A DNA stretch of 64,000 nt from Wolbachia endosymbiont (group B) of Hofmannophila pseudospretella (GTDB lineage: Bacteria > Pseudomonadota > Alphaproteobacteria > Rickettsiales > Anaplasmataceae). Below are positions 24,972 through 33,716 of this stretch, in pieces. Position numbers and translations under genes: made by a program. Position 1 is the stretch's first letter, and every line of letters begins with the position of its first letter. The stretch lies in NCBI RefSeq assembly GCF_964028515.1, contig NZ_OZ034788.1, positions 682,001-746,000 of the forward strand, given 5' to 3'. The notes under the pieces were generated by a model. It saw only the letters and a list, made by a program, of their open reading frames with translations, did not search any database and was not told the DNA's origin.

Positions 24972-26258
24972 TTACTGAATTTGTTGCACAGAAGTTTTAC
25001 GATACCAAAATAAATAAATAGGCATGCCACTTACAGTGAACAGGCTCGAAATCAGCAGGGTGCTTACAGGGGTTTCTAATATCACCCAACAACAAAAGGT
25101 TGTTGCTATACCACCAATTAAAAGCTTATAACAACTCCTCTCCTGTATAATAACCTTTAGAAAGGCAAAACAGCACGCAAGATAAACGAACAAAAATGAA
25201 ATTACAGAAAAGTCAATAATCGACGTAATCTGCTGGGCAAAATTGTTGTTTGAAGTGAGAATTAGTAAAATTGCAGTTCCAATTGAACTAACTGTTATTC
25301 CCAAAAAAGGAGAGCCATGCTTGTTCCTTTTAGAAAAGAATTTTGGCATTAGTCTATCTTCTGCAAGACCAAAAGCAACTTGTCCACTAGATAAAACCCA
25401 AGCGTTTAGACTGCCAACACAAAAAATGAATGCAACTATAGAAACAATTAAATGCCAATTACCAGAAAACATAATTTTTATCGCATCAACATATGGTGCT
25501 CTTGAACTTGCTAAATTGTTGCCATTGATCAATCCCATAATCGCAAAATTGTTGATAAAATATATAATAGCAACGCAAATTGTGCCAAGCACTACAGCTT
25601 TTGGTATAGTTTTAGCTGGATTATCAACTGACCCTGCAGGTGCTGTTGCCAATTCAAGTCCAATAAAACACCATAGAGTAAGGAGTGTAGAGCGGGCAAG
25701 AATTTGCGATATTGTAAGACTTAATATTTCTTCACTTATGATAAAATTATTTCTATCGAAAAAAAACAACGCTGCTACAGGTATTGCAAGCAATACAGCA
25801 ACCTTCACAATCGTGAGCAGAAACTCAACGTGCCCTGCAGCAGCTATTCCCCTTAAATTTATTAATGTAATGATTGTAAATAACAACAGCTCTAAAAATA
25901 AACGCATACTTTTGATATCTTCATGGAAAAATGGTGTAAGATAGCCAACACCCACAACTATTAAAGCTGTTGTACTAACCCATGAGATTACCCAATATGT
26001 CCAACCAACAAAGAACGCTGCAGCAGGACCAAAAGTATGTTTCACATAAACGTGAGGACCTCCTGTTTCTGGAAACTTTGCACATAACGTAGCAAAAACT
26101 AGCGCAAGAGACACAGCACCAGCTCCTGATATCATCCAGCTTATAAGGCTATAAGCGCCATATGGAGCAAGGCTAATTGGAAGCATAAAAACCCCAGAGC
26201 CGATCTGACTACTAATGACTAAAGCAAAAACAGCCCAAAAACCTATTTTATTTGACAC
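24972..26258 (-). CDS. APC-family amino-acid permease, paralogue 1
   Basis: 428 residues, about 12 membrane helices. The family start is IGFWAVFALVISSQIGSGVFMLPISLAPYG, containing the APC substrate motif G-S-G-V-F. KFPETGGPHVYVKHTFG and CFIGLELATAPAGSVDNPAKTIPKA are also typical, close to the AdiC/PotE basic-amino-acid antiporter branch. Substrate not determinable here. A highly similar gene follows upstream at 26329-27603, a tandem duplication. Confidence 0.9.
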   Translation of the reverse strand: MSNKIGFWAVFALVISSQIGSGVFMLPISLAPYGAYSLISWMISGAGAVSLALVFATLCAKFPETGGPHVYVKHTFGPAAAFFVGWTYWVISWVSTTALIVVGVGYLTPFFHEDIKSMRLFLELLLFTIITLINLRGIAAAGHVEFLLTIVKVAVLLAIPVAALFFFDRNNFIISEEILSLTISQILARSTLLTLWCFIGLELATAPAGSVDNPAKTIPKAVVLGTICVAIIYFINNFAIMGLINGNNLASSRAPYVDAIKIMFSGNWHLIVSIVAFIFCVGSLNAWVLSSGQVAFGLAEDRLMPKFFSKRNKHGSPFLGITVSSIGTAILLILTSNNNFAQQITSIIDFSVISFLFVYLACCFAFLKVIIQERSCYKLLIGGIATTFCCWVILETPVSTLLISSLFTVSGMPIYLFWYRKTSVQQIQ

Positions 26259-26328
26259 AATACCTCTTAATTCTATTAATGTAAGCCAGTAGTATAGCTT
26301 AAGAATTTTAGCAAATAAAAAATTTAAG

Positions 26329-27603
26329 TTAAGTTTTTAGTTTATGATACCAAAGTAGATAAATAAGTGTTCCGCTTAAAGGGAATAGACTTGATATTAA
26401 CAATGTTTTTATAGAAGTCTCGTATATTATCCAACAGCAAAAAGATACAGCCACACCTCCAATTAAAAATTTGCAGTAGCTTTTGTCTTGTATATTAACT
26501 TTGAGAAAAGCAAGGCTACATGCTAAGTAGATAAACAAAAATGACACCACAGAGATATCAATTATTGAAGTTACTTGCTCAGCAAAACTTTTGTTTGACG
26601 TTAGGATAAGTAAAACTAACACCCCCAAAGTACTTAGTATTATTCCCCATAATGGAGCATCATGCTTATTTTTTTTGCCAAAAAATTGCGGCATTAACTT
26701 GTCTTTTGCAAGGCCTAAGGTGACCTGTCCATCAGCTAAAAACCAAGCATTTAAATTACTTACAGAAACGATAAAGGCAACAACAGAAATAATTAAATGC
26801 CAATTACCTGGAAACATAATTTTTATCGCATCAACATATGGTGCTTTTGAACTAGCTAGGTCATTACCACTTATCAATCCCATAATTGAAAGACTATTGA
26901 TGAAATATATCACAGCAACACAGACTGTTCCAAGCACTATAGCCCTTGGTATTGTTTTAGAGGGATTATTGACAGATCCTGCAGGTGCCGTTGCTGATTC
27001 AAGCCCAATAAAACACCATAAAGTAAGGAGCGTAGAACGAGCAAGAGTTTGCGATATTGTAAAGTTTGATACTTCCTCACTTACAATAAAATTATTTCTA
27101 TCAAAGAAAAATAGCCCTGCTATGGGTATTGCAAGAAGTGCGATAATTTTAACAATGGTCAGAAGAAGCTCAACATACCCAGCAGTAGTTACCCCTCTTA
27201 AGTTTATTAGCATGATAGCTAAAATTAATGTTATTTCTAAAAGCAAACGTATATCTTGTATATCATTATGAAAAAGCGGAGCTAAATAACCGATACTTGC
27301 AATTGTCACAGCTGTTGAACTAACCCATGAGCTTAGCCAATATGTCCAGCCAACAAAAAAAGCTGCTGTAGAGCCAAAGGCATGTTTCACATAAATATGA
27401 GGACCACCCGTTTCTGGAAATTTTGCACACAATGCAGCAAAAACTAAAGCAAGAGATATAGCGCCAAATCCTGATATCACCCAGCTTATGAGGCTATAAG
27501 CGCCATAAGGTGCAAGGCTAATTGGAAGCATAAAAATTCCAGAGCCAATTTGGCTACTAATCACCAAGGCAAAAATAGCAAAAAAGCCTATTTTATTTGA
27601 CAC
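26329..27603 (-). CDS. APC-family amino-acid permease, paralogue 2
   Basis: 424 residues, similar to its neighbour along the whole length, with the same N-terminus apart from a few substitutions (IGFFAIFALVISSQIGSGIFMLP). It keeps PETGGPHIYVKHAFG and CFIGLESATAPAGSVNNPSKTIPRA. Differences cluster in central helices and the C-terminus, which may mean different substrates. The 70-base gap between paralogues holds no clear terminator. Probably imports host amino acids. Confidence 0.9.
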   Translation of the reverse strand: MSNKIGFFAIFALVISSQIGSGIFMLPISLAPYGAYSLISWVISGFGAISLALVFAALCAKFPETGGPHIYVKHAFGSTAAFFVGWTYWLSSWVSSTAVTIASIGYLAPLFHNDIQDIRLLLEITLILAIMLINLRGVTTAGYVELLLTIVKIIALLAIPIAGLFFFDRNNFIVSEEVSNFTISQTLARSTLLTLWCFIGLESATAPAGSVNNPSKTIPRAIVLGTVCVAVIYFINSLSIMGLISGNDLASSKAPYVDAIKIMFPGNWHLIISVVAFIVSVSNLNAWFLADGQVTLGLAKDKLMPQFFGKKNKHDAPLWGIILSTLGVLVLLILTSNKSFAEQVTSIIDISVVSFLFIYLACSLAFLKVNIQDKSYCKFLIGGVAVSFCCWIIYETSIKTLLISSLFPLSGTLIYLLWYHKLKT

Positions 27604-27739
27604 GACAATGTTTAATTTTTATCTGAATAATTAACAATATAGTTGAAGCTCAGAAATTTCAATTGGTCTTTAAAAAATTTGCATTTTTTTAGTTTAAGCA
27701 TATAATTAAAAGTATATTAATAGATTATTAAGAGGTAGC

Positions 27740-29182
27740 ATGAATCCAAGGTTAAAAGCTTTTTTGATTATTTGTAGTTTTATTTTATTCTTACCTTTTA
27801 TTTATCATTATTTAAGTCTTTTCGTTAACTATATCCTTGATCCAATTCTAGTTCGTCCTTGTAATGACTTAATTCGTAATCTTTATACCTACTTATCTAC
27901 AAGTACCTCTAGTCCTGCATTAGCGTTCTTTGCTACAGGTTTTATTGTTATCGCTGCATTTATTTGCCTGAATAAAATGCTCCTGCCTTTGCAAGAGAAA
28001 ATCATAAACAACTATAACTCATTTAAAAATGACAACATTGATAGTAATAACACGTTATTTGAGATTTATAATGATCCGACAATAAAACTAAAGGACAAAA
28101 TCTTATTTTTCAATATACACTTAATATATTATCTACAGCTTCCATTTTTGTACGTTGCATCAAAAATATCAGCTCTACGTGGATTTCTTATATTCAATTT
28201 TGGTTTATTATTGTTAAATTATACACTGCTAATTCCAGTAGCACTTCTCGAATTAATAAAGTACCCATTGGTAAAGCTTTTTTCACCTTTGGGTTTGAAT
28301 GTAAAGCAACTTAGCTTCTTGTTTAATGTAAGTGATGTAGGCACTGGCAGTCAGAGTGTCCATAATAGAAGTTTTCAGCAAAGCGTTATTGAGTGTGCCA
28401 AAAAATTAAAGGAAGAACATGGTACTCCGTCAAATGAGCTGGATGAAGAGTTTAAAAGTTATATAAGCGGGTTGACAAATCAGCAGAAAGAATTGATAGC
28501 ACCTTATTTGAAGCTAGATAATTATAGAGAAGGAGAGTGGGTAAGGTGGGTAGATTCCAAAACCGGACTGACATTAACACAAGCCATAAATTTAGTTTTA
28601 ATTGCAGCAAGAAAACAAAATGCAGATGTAGAGCTATTGAAATCTGTATTGCTGGTTCGTTTTGAGGAAAGTAATCGCCAGTGTGGTCCTGGAATGCTTA
28701 ATCGTATCATTTATGCATTAAGTGGCCTTGAAGCAGAAAATAATTTTGCAGCTCAACTAGAACCTCAGATAATAGGAGAGTTGGCAGGTAATTCTACTAA
28801 AAGATTTCTTGAGCAATCTGTAGATAAGCACTACTTTAAAATCAAGATTTTAAAAGAAAATTTTGATGACTTATATTCACCAGGTTCTGGAGTGGATTTG
28901 AGCAATGCAAATGATGAAGTAAAGGATGGGATTTCTCATATGAGAAGTGCTATAAAAGAATTTGTATTTAAAGAGTTATATGTGAAGTTTTATAATGACT
29001 ATGGAGAACATATTCGAAGAGGGCAAATAAAACAAAGGCTGAGAGAATTAATAACAGATGAAGTCATAGATGCAGCAATATTTGGTAAGATAGATGAGGT
29101 AGCAATACCTGAAAAACCATCTACTTATCTTGAAAAGATGAAAGCATTTTTTGCAGGGCATACAAGATTCTCTACTACTTAG
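27740..29182 (+). CDS. hypothetical membrane-anchored protein
   Basis: 480 residues. Hydrophobic segments at about 7-33, 57-80 and 135-175 form an N-terminal membrane part. A long soluble region (200-480) follows, mostly helical and charged, with GDxGTGSQSVHNRSF-type linker sequence after the last helix. AAGAGGT precedes the ATG. No known domain recognised; it could be a membrane-tethered cytosolic protein. It reads alone, divergent from the permeases. Confidence 0.6.
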   Translation: MNPRLKAFLIICSFILFLPFIYHYLSLFVNYILDPILVRPCNDLIRNLYTYLSTSTSSPALAFFATGFIVIAAFICLNKMLLPLQEKIINNYNSFKNDNIDSNNTLFEIYNDPTIKLKDKILFFNIHLIYYLQLPFLYVASKISALRGFLIFNFGLLLLNYTLLIPVALLELIKYPLVKLFSPLGLNVKQLSFLFNVSDVGTGSQSVHNRSFQQSVIECAKKLKEEHGTPSNELDEEFKSYISGLTNQQKELIAPYLKLDNYREGEWVRWVDSKTGLTLTQAINLVLIAARKQNADVELLKSVLLVRFEESNRQCGPGMLNRIIYALSGLEAENNFAAQLEPQIIGELAGNSTKRFLEQSVDKHYFKIKILKENFDDLYSPGSGVDLSNANDEVKDGISHMRSAIKEFVFKELYVKFYNDYGEHIRRGQIKQRLRELITDEVIDAAIFGKIDEVAIPEKPSTYLEKMKAFFAGHTRFSTT

Positions 29183-29395
29183 AGCTCTGAGACTTGCCTA
29201 AGCTTTGATTGTGAGTTAGGCGTGAAGCTAAAAGGATTGGTGTTTATGGTTAACTCACAGCAAGCTAAGCAGCAGTAACCTGGCAGCACTTCTAATTTTT
29301 CCTTATTGATTTGTAGCAGATTCTTTGTTAAAGTCCATGGTTATGAAAAGAAACTTAAAATCTCATCAGTATACTTTGATGGATGAGTATTGAAT

Positions 29396-30166
29396 ATGAT
29401 AATACTGATAACAAATGATGACGGCTTTGAAAGTGAAGGAATAAGATTACTCAAAGAGATTGCACATAGTTTTGCATCAGAAATATGGATAGTGGCACCA
29501 GATACTGATAGGAGTGGAGCTGCAAGATCTCTTGATTATCCAGTGAAGCAATCTATTAAAATAAATCGGCATAGTGAAAGAGAGTTTAGTGTATCTGGTA
29601 CTCCCGCAGATTGTGTCATTATCGCGTTAAATAAAATTATGAATAAAAAACCAGACTTAATATTATCTGGAGTAAATATTGGATCAAATGTCGGCGATGA
29701 TATTTGTTATTCAGGCACAATCGGTGCTGCAATGGAAGGTGCTGCAAGATCTATACCTTCTATTGCGCTGAGCCAAGTTTATCATGATAAAATAGACTGG
29801 AACAATACAAAAGTTTTTGCACCAAAGGTTATCAGCAAGCTAATGAAAGTTGGTTGGCCTAAAGATATAGTGATGAATATAAATTTTCCTGCTACAGAAA
29901 AAGTGAAAGGGGTCGAATTTGCTGAACAAGGTGAATATAACATTGATGGTGATTTAACTTTTACTGAAAACTTGAATGGTTCTTTGAGCTTAAATTGGTC
30001 TCGGGAACACTCAGGCAGTGGTAGTGTAGATAAAATAAAAGGAGGTTTTATTACTATTACACCGATAAAATTAGATTTTACAGATTATGATATATTAAAT
30101 GCTATGAAAAATTCTTGTGCAGAGGAATTTTCTTCTATAGCTAATACTCCTATTGCTTCTGATTAG
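29396..30166 (+). CDS. surE: 5'-nucleotidase SurE
   Basis: 256 residues. I chose ATG 29396 (MIILITNDDGFES), six bases after a TTG in frame. SurE dephosphorylates nucleoside monophosphates with a divalent metal. The metal site is TNDDG. Other markers are DRSGAARSL, SGTPADCVIIAL, LILSGVNIGSNVGDDICYSGTIGAAMEG, and a C-terminal substrate loop. Its stop overlaps the convergent hisS stop by four bases (TTAG at 30163-30166). Confidence 0.93.
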   Translation: MIILITNDDGFESEGIRLLKEIAHSFASEIWIVAPDTDRSGAARSLDYPVKQSIKINRHSEREFSVSGTPADCVIIALNKIMNKKPDLILSGVNIGSNVGDDICYSGTIGAAMEGAARSIPSIALSQVYHDKIDWNNTKVFAPKVISKLMKVGWPKDIVMNINFPATEKVKGVEFAEQGEYNIDGDLTFTENLNGSLSLNWSREHSGSGSVDKIKGGFITITPIKLDFTDYDILNAMKNSCAEEFSSIANTPIASD

Positions 30167-31386
30167 ATATTTTCTACGATTTTATCGCGAGCAATCATTT
30201 TTTCTTCACCCGTGTCCATGTTTTTAATTTTTAAAATTTTACTGCTTAGCTCTTCATCACCAAAGATTAATACAACTTTTGCATTTGCTTGATTTGCTTT
30301 TTTCATGCGGGTTTTTAGAGTTCCACTATATTCGTAAATCACATATAAACCATTTCTGCGTAATTCACTTGCAAGTGTTAGAGCATGTTCTTCAGCTTCT
30401 CCACCGATTGGAATTAGGTAAATAGGTCGCTCTTCTTTCGGAGAATAATTGATTAACTCCATTATGCGTTCAATACCTCCTGCAAATCCTATCGCTGGAG
30501 TGTGTTTTCCACCTACTGAAGATACTAGATTATCGTATCTTCCACCGGCAAAAACTGCTCCTTGTGCACCTAAATCTTCTGTGACAAATTCAAATACTGT
30601 GTGACAATAATAGTCTAGACCTCGAACTAATTTGCTATTTACAGTGTAAGGTATGCCAAGAGCTTGCAGTCCATTTAACACCTGGTCAAAGAAATATGAA
30701 GATTCTTTTGTATAATAATCACTGATTTTTGGTGCGTCAGAGATTATTTCTTTATCTGTCTTATCCTTAGAGTCTAGTATTCTGAGTGGGTTTTTAATCA
30801 ATCTATTTTGACTATCTTCTGATAGGTCATTTTGAAACTTTTTTAAATACGATATCAAAGCTTCTCTATACTTACTTGTTGTTTCACTATCACCCAAAGA
30901 GTTGATTTCCAGTCTTACATTCTCATTGATGCCAAATTCAGTTAACAAATGCTGAGCGAGTGATATCAATTCAATATCAGCTTTTGGATTTTCTATACCA
31001 AAAACCTCAAAATTTATCTGATGAAATTGTCTTTGTCGTCCTTTTTGTGGTCTTTCATAGCGAAATGCAGGTCCTGTTGAGAATAATTTTATCGGTGTTT
31101 GCAGTTTTTTTTCAATAAGTAGCCTGACAATCGCTGCTGTGAATTCAGGACGTAGAGTTATGCTCTTTCCTCCTTTATCAATAAAAGTATACATCTCTTT
31201 ATTTATGATATCTGAACTATCACCTAAAGTCTTCGTAAAGACTTCTGTGTATTCAAATATCGGAGTTTGAACAGGTAAAAAGCCGTATAAACTTGAGATT
31301 CTATTTGCTGTTTGCTCTATGTATTTAAATTTATACCATTCATCAAACAGAAGATCTTTCGTTCCTTTAACTGTTTGATTAGTCAT
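30163..31386 (-). CDS. hisS: histidyl-tRNA synthetase
   Basis: 407 residues from ATG 31386 (MTNQTVKGTKDLLFDEW), which overlaps the nfuA stop as ATGA. A longer frame to 31485 only reads nfuA sequence. Class II motifs: RPEFTAAIVR (motif 2 region), FRYERPQKGRQRQFHQINFEVFG, and the HisA motif GLDYYCHTVFEF. GIERIME is motif 3. The C-terminal anticodon domain is present. Essential translation enzyme, full length. Confidence 0.94.
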   Translation of the reverse strand: MTNQTVKGTKDLLFDEWYKFKYIEQTANRISSLYGFLPVQTPIFEYTEVFTKTLGDSSDIINKEMYTFIDKGGKSITLRPEFTAAIVRLLIEKKLQTPIKLFSTGPAFRYERPQKGRQRQFHQINFEVFGIENPKADIELISLAQHLLTEFGINENVRLEINSLGDSETTSKYREALISYLKKFQNDLSEDSQNRLIKNPLRILDSKDKTDKEIISDAPKISDYYTKESSYFFDQVLNGLQALGIPYTVNSKLVRGLDYYCHTVFEFVTEDLGAQGAVFAGGRYDNLVSSVGGKHTPAIGFAGGIERIMELINYSPKEERPIYLIPIGGEAEEHALTLASELRRNGLYVIYEYSGTLKTRMKKANQANAKVVLIFGDEELSSKILKIKNMDTGEEKMIARDKIVENI

Positions 31387-31955
31387 AGCATAGTCTCTAT
31401 ACCTGAAACTTCTGGTATGTGATAGCTTAGCATATTCTGCACTCCTTGTTTTAAGGTAATTGCAGCACTTGGGCACCCAGAGCAAGCTCCTTGCAGTTCA
31501 ACGTAAACTATTCCGTCTTTATAGCCACGGAACTTGATATCACCACCATCTTGAGCAACTGCAGGTTTAATATAACTTTCCATCAATTCTTTTATTCTAT
31601 TTACAATTTCTATATCATTTTCATTAAAGAATTCTTCCTCTAGCATTTTATTATCACTTACTCCTTCTTTATCAAATGCTTTTCCACCAGAAGTAAAGTG
31701 ATCCATAATTGTAGTTAAAATTTCCACCTTTACTATATCCCAATTCATTCTATCTGATTTTGTTACCGAAATAAAATCATGACCAAAAAATACTCTTACA
31801 ACATGTTCTATTTGAAAAAGATTTACTGCTAATTTAGAGTTCTTTATTTCATCTGCATTTGAAAAATCAGCTGTTTCTCCTTCGCTCAGAATTTCAAAAC
31901 CAGGAAGAAATTTTAGCGTGTTTGGGTTTGGTGTTTCTTCAATCTGGATAAACAT
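31383..31955 (-). CDS. nfuA: NfuA-type Fe-S scaffold/carrier protein
   Basis: 190 residues from ATG 31955 (MFIQIEETPNPNTLKFLPG). It has the Nfu N-terminal domain, then a C-terminal NifU-like domain with the cluster-binding CxxC in LQGACSGCPSAAITLKQGVQNML. This two-domain form is the alphaproteobacterial/mitochondrial NFU1 type, which delivers [4Fe-4S] clusters to target enzymes. It overlaps hisS by four bases, so the two are co-expressed. Confidence 0.92.
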   Translation of the reverse strand: MFIQIEETPNPNTLKFLPGFEILSEGETADFSNADEIKNSKLAVNLFQIEHVVRVFFGHDFISVTKSDRMNWDIVKVEILTTIMDHFTSGGKAFDKEGVSDNKMLEEEFFNENDIEIVNRIKELMESYIKPAVAQDGGDIKFRGYKDGIVYVELQGACSGCPSAAITLKQGVQNMLSYHIPEVSGIETML

Positions 31956-32016
31956 GTTATTTACCATGACAATTATAATTGTTACTATTTAATCATAAAA
32001 TGATAAAAAAATATAC

Positions 32017-32376
32017 ATGTCATTCATCTTCTTCCTTTTTTTGATATTCACAATAATCACGTTTGTTTTACCTAGCGTTGTTGTATTCTTTCTCTTTTTG
32101 GCAAAGAGAAATAACATAAGTTTTATGATGAACTCTATATTAAGTAAGTTTTTGAACGAATTTAACAGCAGTAAAAGTTACACCAAAAATTACACTGGTG
32201 ATAATATGTCCAAAGATGAAGCATTAAAAATACTAGGGCTGAATTCCGAGGCAAGCCAAAATGAAATCAATCAGGCATACCAAAATTTAATGAAACTGGT
32301 CCATCCAGACAAGGGAGGATCGGAATATTTTGCACAAAAGTTAAACGCAGCACGTGATAAGTTGATGAAGACCTAA
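32017..32376 (+). CDS. membrane J-domain protein (Pam18/TIM14-like)
   Basis: 119 residues. One membrane helix at residues 2-28 is followed by a linker and a C-terminal J-domain (about 65-119) with the HPD motif in MKLVHPDKGGSEYFAQKLNAARDKLMK. This order (helix, then C-terminal J-domain ending in the HPDKGGS helix) is that of mitochondrial Pam18/TIM14 and its alphaproteobacterial relatives, where it recruits DnaK at the inner membrane. The role here is inferred. Confidence 0.85.
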   Translation: MSFIFFLFLIFTIITFVLPSVVVFFLFLAKRNNISFMMNSILSKFLNEFNSSKSYTKNYTGDNMSKDEALKILGLNSEASQNEINQAYQNLMKLVHPDKGGSEYFAQKLNAARDKLMKT

Positions 32377-32407
32377 TTTTAACCATTGTTTTCTCTGTAA
32401 ATTTTGC

Positions 32408-32435
32408 TTGTACATATTAAGTTGCATGATATAAA
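32408..32435 (+). promoter_or_regulatory. promoter of ankyrin gene 1
   Basis: -35 TTGTAC (32408-32413), 16-base spacer, -10 TATAAA (32430-32435), followed by AGGAGG (32455-32460) seven bases before the ATG. The same layout precedes the next ankyrin gene with closely related sequence. Confidence 0.6.
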
Positions 32436-32466
32436 ACCGGAAACATTATTCTTTAGGAGGTATTTG

Positions 32467-33462
32467 ATGAAAAAACTTGAGAGATTTAGAAAGAATTTAT
32501 TTGCGGCTATAGATGAGCTTAATATTAATAAAGTTAAAAGATATGTTAAAAAGGCAAGATATATAAATAAAGAAAAAGAGATTATTAATGGTAAAAAAGA
32601 TGGTATGGCACCTATACATCTTGCTGTTTATAGAGGTAGCTTAGAGATAGTGCGGTTTTTGCTTAAAAATAATGCTAATATTAATGCTGTTAGTGATGGA
32701 TGTCTTGTTCCTTACTCGTACGTTACTGCCATGAATAGCAAAGCAGAAATAAAAGAAATGATATATCATTGTACTAGTAGTACCACTTCCCAAGTAATGC
32801 AAGGTTTTACAGCTTTACACTTAGCCTTTTTTTATTGTCGATTAGATATCGCGAATCTTCTGCTCAATAATAATACTATTAATATTAATATTAAAAATGC
32901 AAATGGCAAAACGGCATTTGAGGTTATCCCAGGTTATGAAAGTCTTTGCAGTGATGGCTGTGACATAGGAAAAATATTCTTAGCTGTGTTAAGATTTCAT
33001 AAAAATAATTGTACAGAACTATTACTTTCTGCTAGAATTAATACTAAATTAGAGTTAGAAGCTGGTGATACTCCAAATCCTGCACCAAGCAGTGCAGTAA
33101 AACCTTTTTCTTTTATTAATAATATATTTAGTTGGGTAACCACTGCCACACTCAATGGCTTATTCAGCAGTGCTCCTATTTTACTTCCTGCACAGCAATC
33201 TGTTGATCACTTGGCTGGTAGCCCAATTGGTTCTTCACAAGTTGATTTTAATGCAACAGCTCTACTAGTTGATGTAGTGGTCAAAAAGTTCACAGGGAAA
33301 AAGTATTCAAGGCTATTGGACAATCCACCTCTGACAAGACTTGATATTATAGAAAAAAAACTCGAGACGGCAATTAGTAGTTGTGAAAAACGTTATCAAT
33401 GTCCTCGAAGTTCATTTAGCGATTCAACAATATCTAGGTTTTTATCATCACAGTCCCTCTAA
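32467..33462 (+). CDS. ankyrin-repeat protein 1 with conserved C-terminal domain
   Basis: 332 residues from ATG 32467, placed by AGGAGG at 32455-32460; the longer open frame would start inside the promoter. Ankyrin units are visible at APIHLAVYRGSLEIVRFLLKN and TALHLAFFYCRLDIANLLLNN, with a degenerate one between. After a linker (PNPAPSSAV) comes a domain of about 115 residues shared with the next two genes (KPFSFINNIFSWV ... PAQQSVDHLAGSPIGSSQ ... LDNPPLTRLDII ... CEKRYQCP). No signal peptide. Ankyrin proteins of Wolbachia are candidate secreted host-interaction proteins; that role is inference. Confidence 0.85.
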   Translation: MKKLERFRKNLFAAIDELNINKVKRYVKKARYINKEKEIINGKKDGMAPIHLAVYRGSLEIVRFLLKNNANINAVSDGCLVPYSYVTAMNSKAEIKEMIYHCTSSTTSQVMQGFTALHLAFFYCRLDIANLLLNNNTININIKNANGKTAFEVIPGYESLCSDGCDIGKIFLAVLRFHKNNCTELLLSARINTKLELEAGDTPNPAPSSAVKPFSFINNIFSWVTTATLNGLFSSAPILLPAQQSVDHLAGSPIGSSQVDFNATALLVDVVVKKFTGKKYSRLLDNPPLTRLDIIEKKLETAISSCEKRYQCPRSSFSDSTISRFLSSQSL

Positions 33463-33470
33463 ATCAGTTA

Positions 33471-33500
33471 AAATAAGCACTCAAATTTAAGTGCTTATTT
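33471..33500 (+). terminator. palindromic terminator after ankyrin gene 1
   Basis: AAATAAGCACT (33471-33481) pairs with AGTGCTTATTT (33490-33500), followed by TTCTAT. Near-identical hairpins follow the other two ankyrin genes at 34853 and 36301. Confidence 0.85.
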
Positions 33501-33657
33501 TTCTATCCCTTATTTCCTCTTCTAAAGCAGATTGCTTCTTATTAAGAGCAAAAAAATTTGAATAAGGAAGCTCAGCATGTCTTGTACGAAAGTTAAAATG
33601 ATAGGTTGTTGGAAGACCTAATTCTTCACTATTGAAATTTTTTCCTGTAAATTTCAA

Positions 33658-33685
33658 TTGCACATACTAAATTGTGTGATATAAA
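33658..33685 (+). promoter_or_regulatory. promoter of ankyrin gene 2
   Basis: -35 TTGCAC (33658-33663), 16-base spacer, -10 TATAAA (33680-33685). About 28 bases are similar to the promoter of ankyrin gene 1. The ribosome site is weaker (TAGTAGG). Confidence 0.6.
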
Positions 33686-33716
33686 GCCAAGGATGTTGTA
33701 CTTTAGTAGGTATTTG

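Noticed and set aside
25243..25944. 233-codon plus-strand ORF opposite the permease (and the similar one at 26591-27271)
   Set aside because: Both are mirror frames of paralogous membrane proteins, so their similarity to each other is explained by the real genes.
29183..29389. Possible small RNA or tRNA before surE
   Set aside because: I found no cloverleaf, strong hairpin or conserved block in these 207 bases.
31386..31485. N-terminal extension of hisS
   Set aside because: These codons overlap the nfuA C-terminus in another frame; the HisS core starts at MTNQTVKGTKDLL, with an ATGA overlap.
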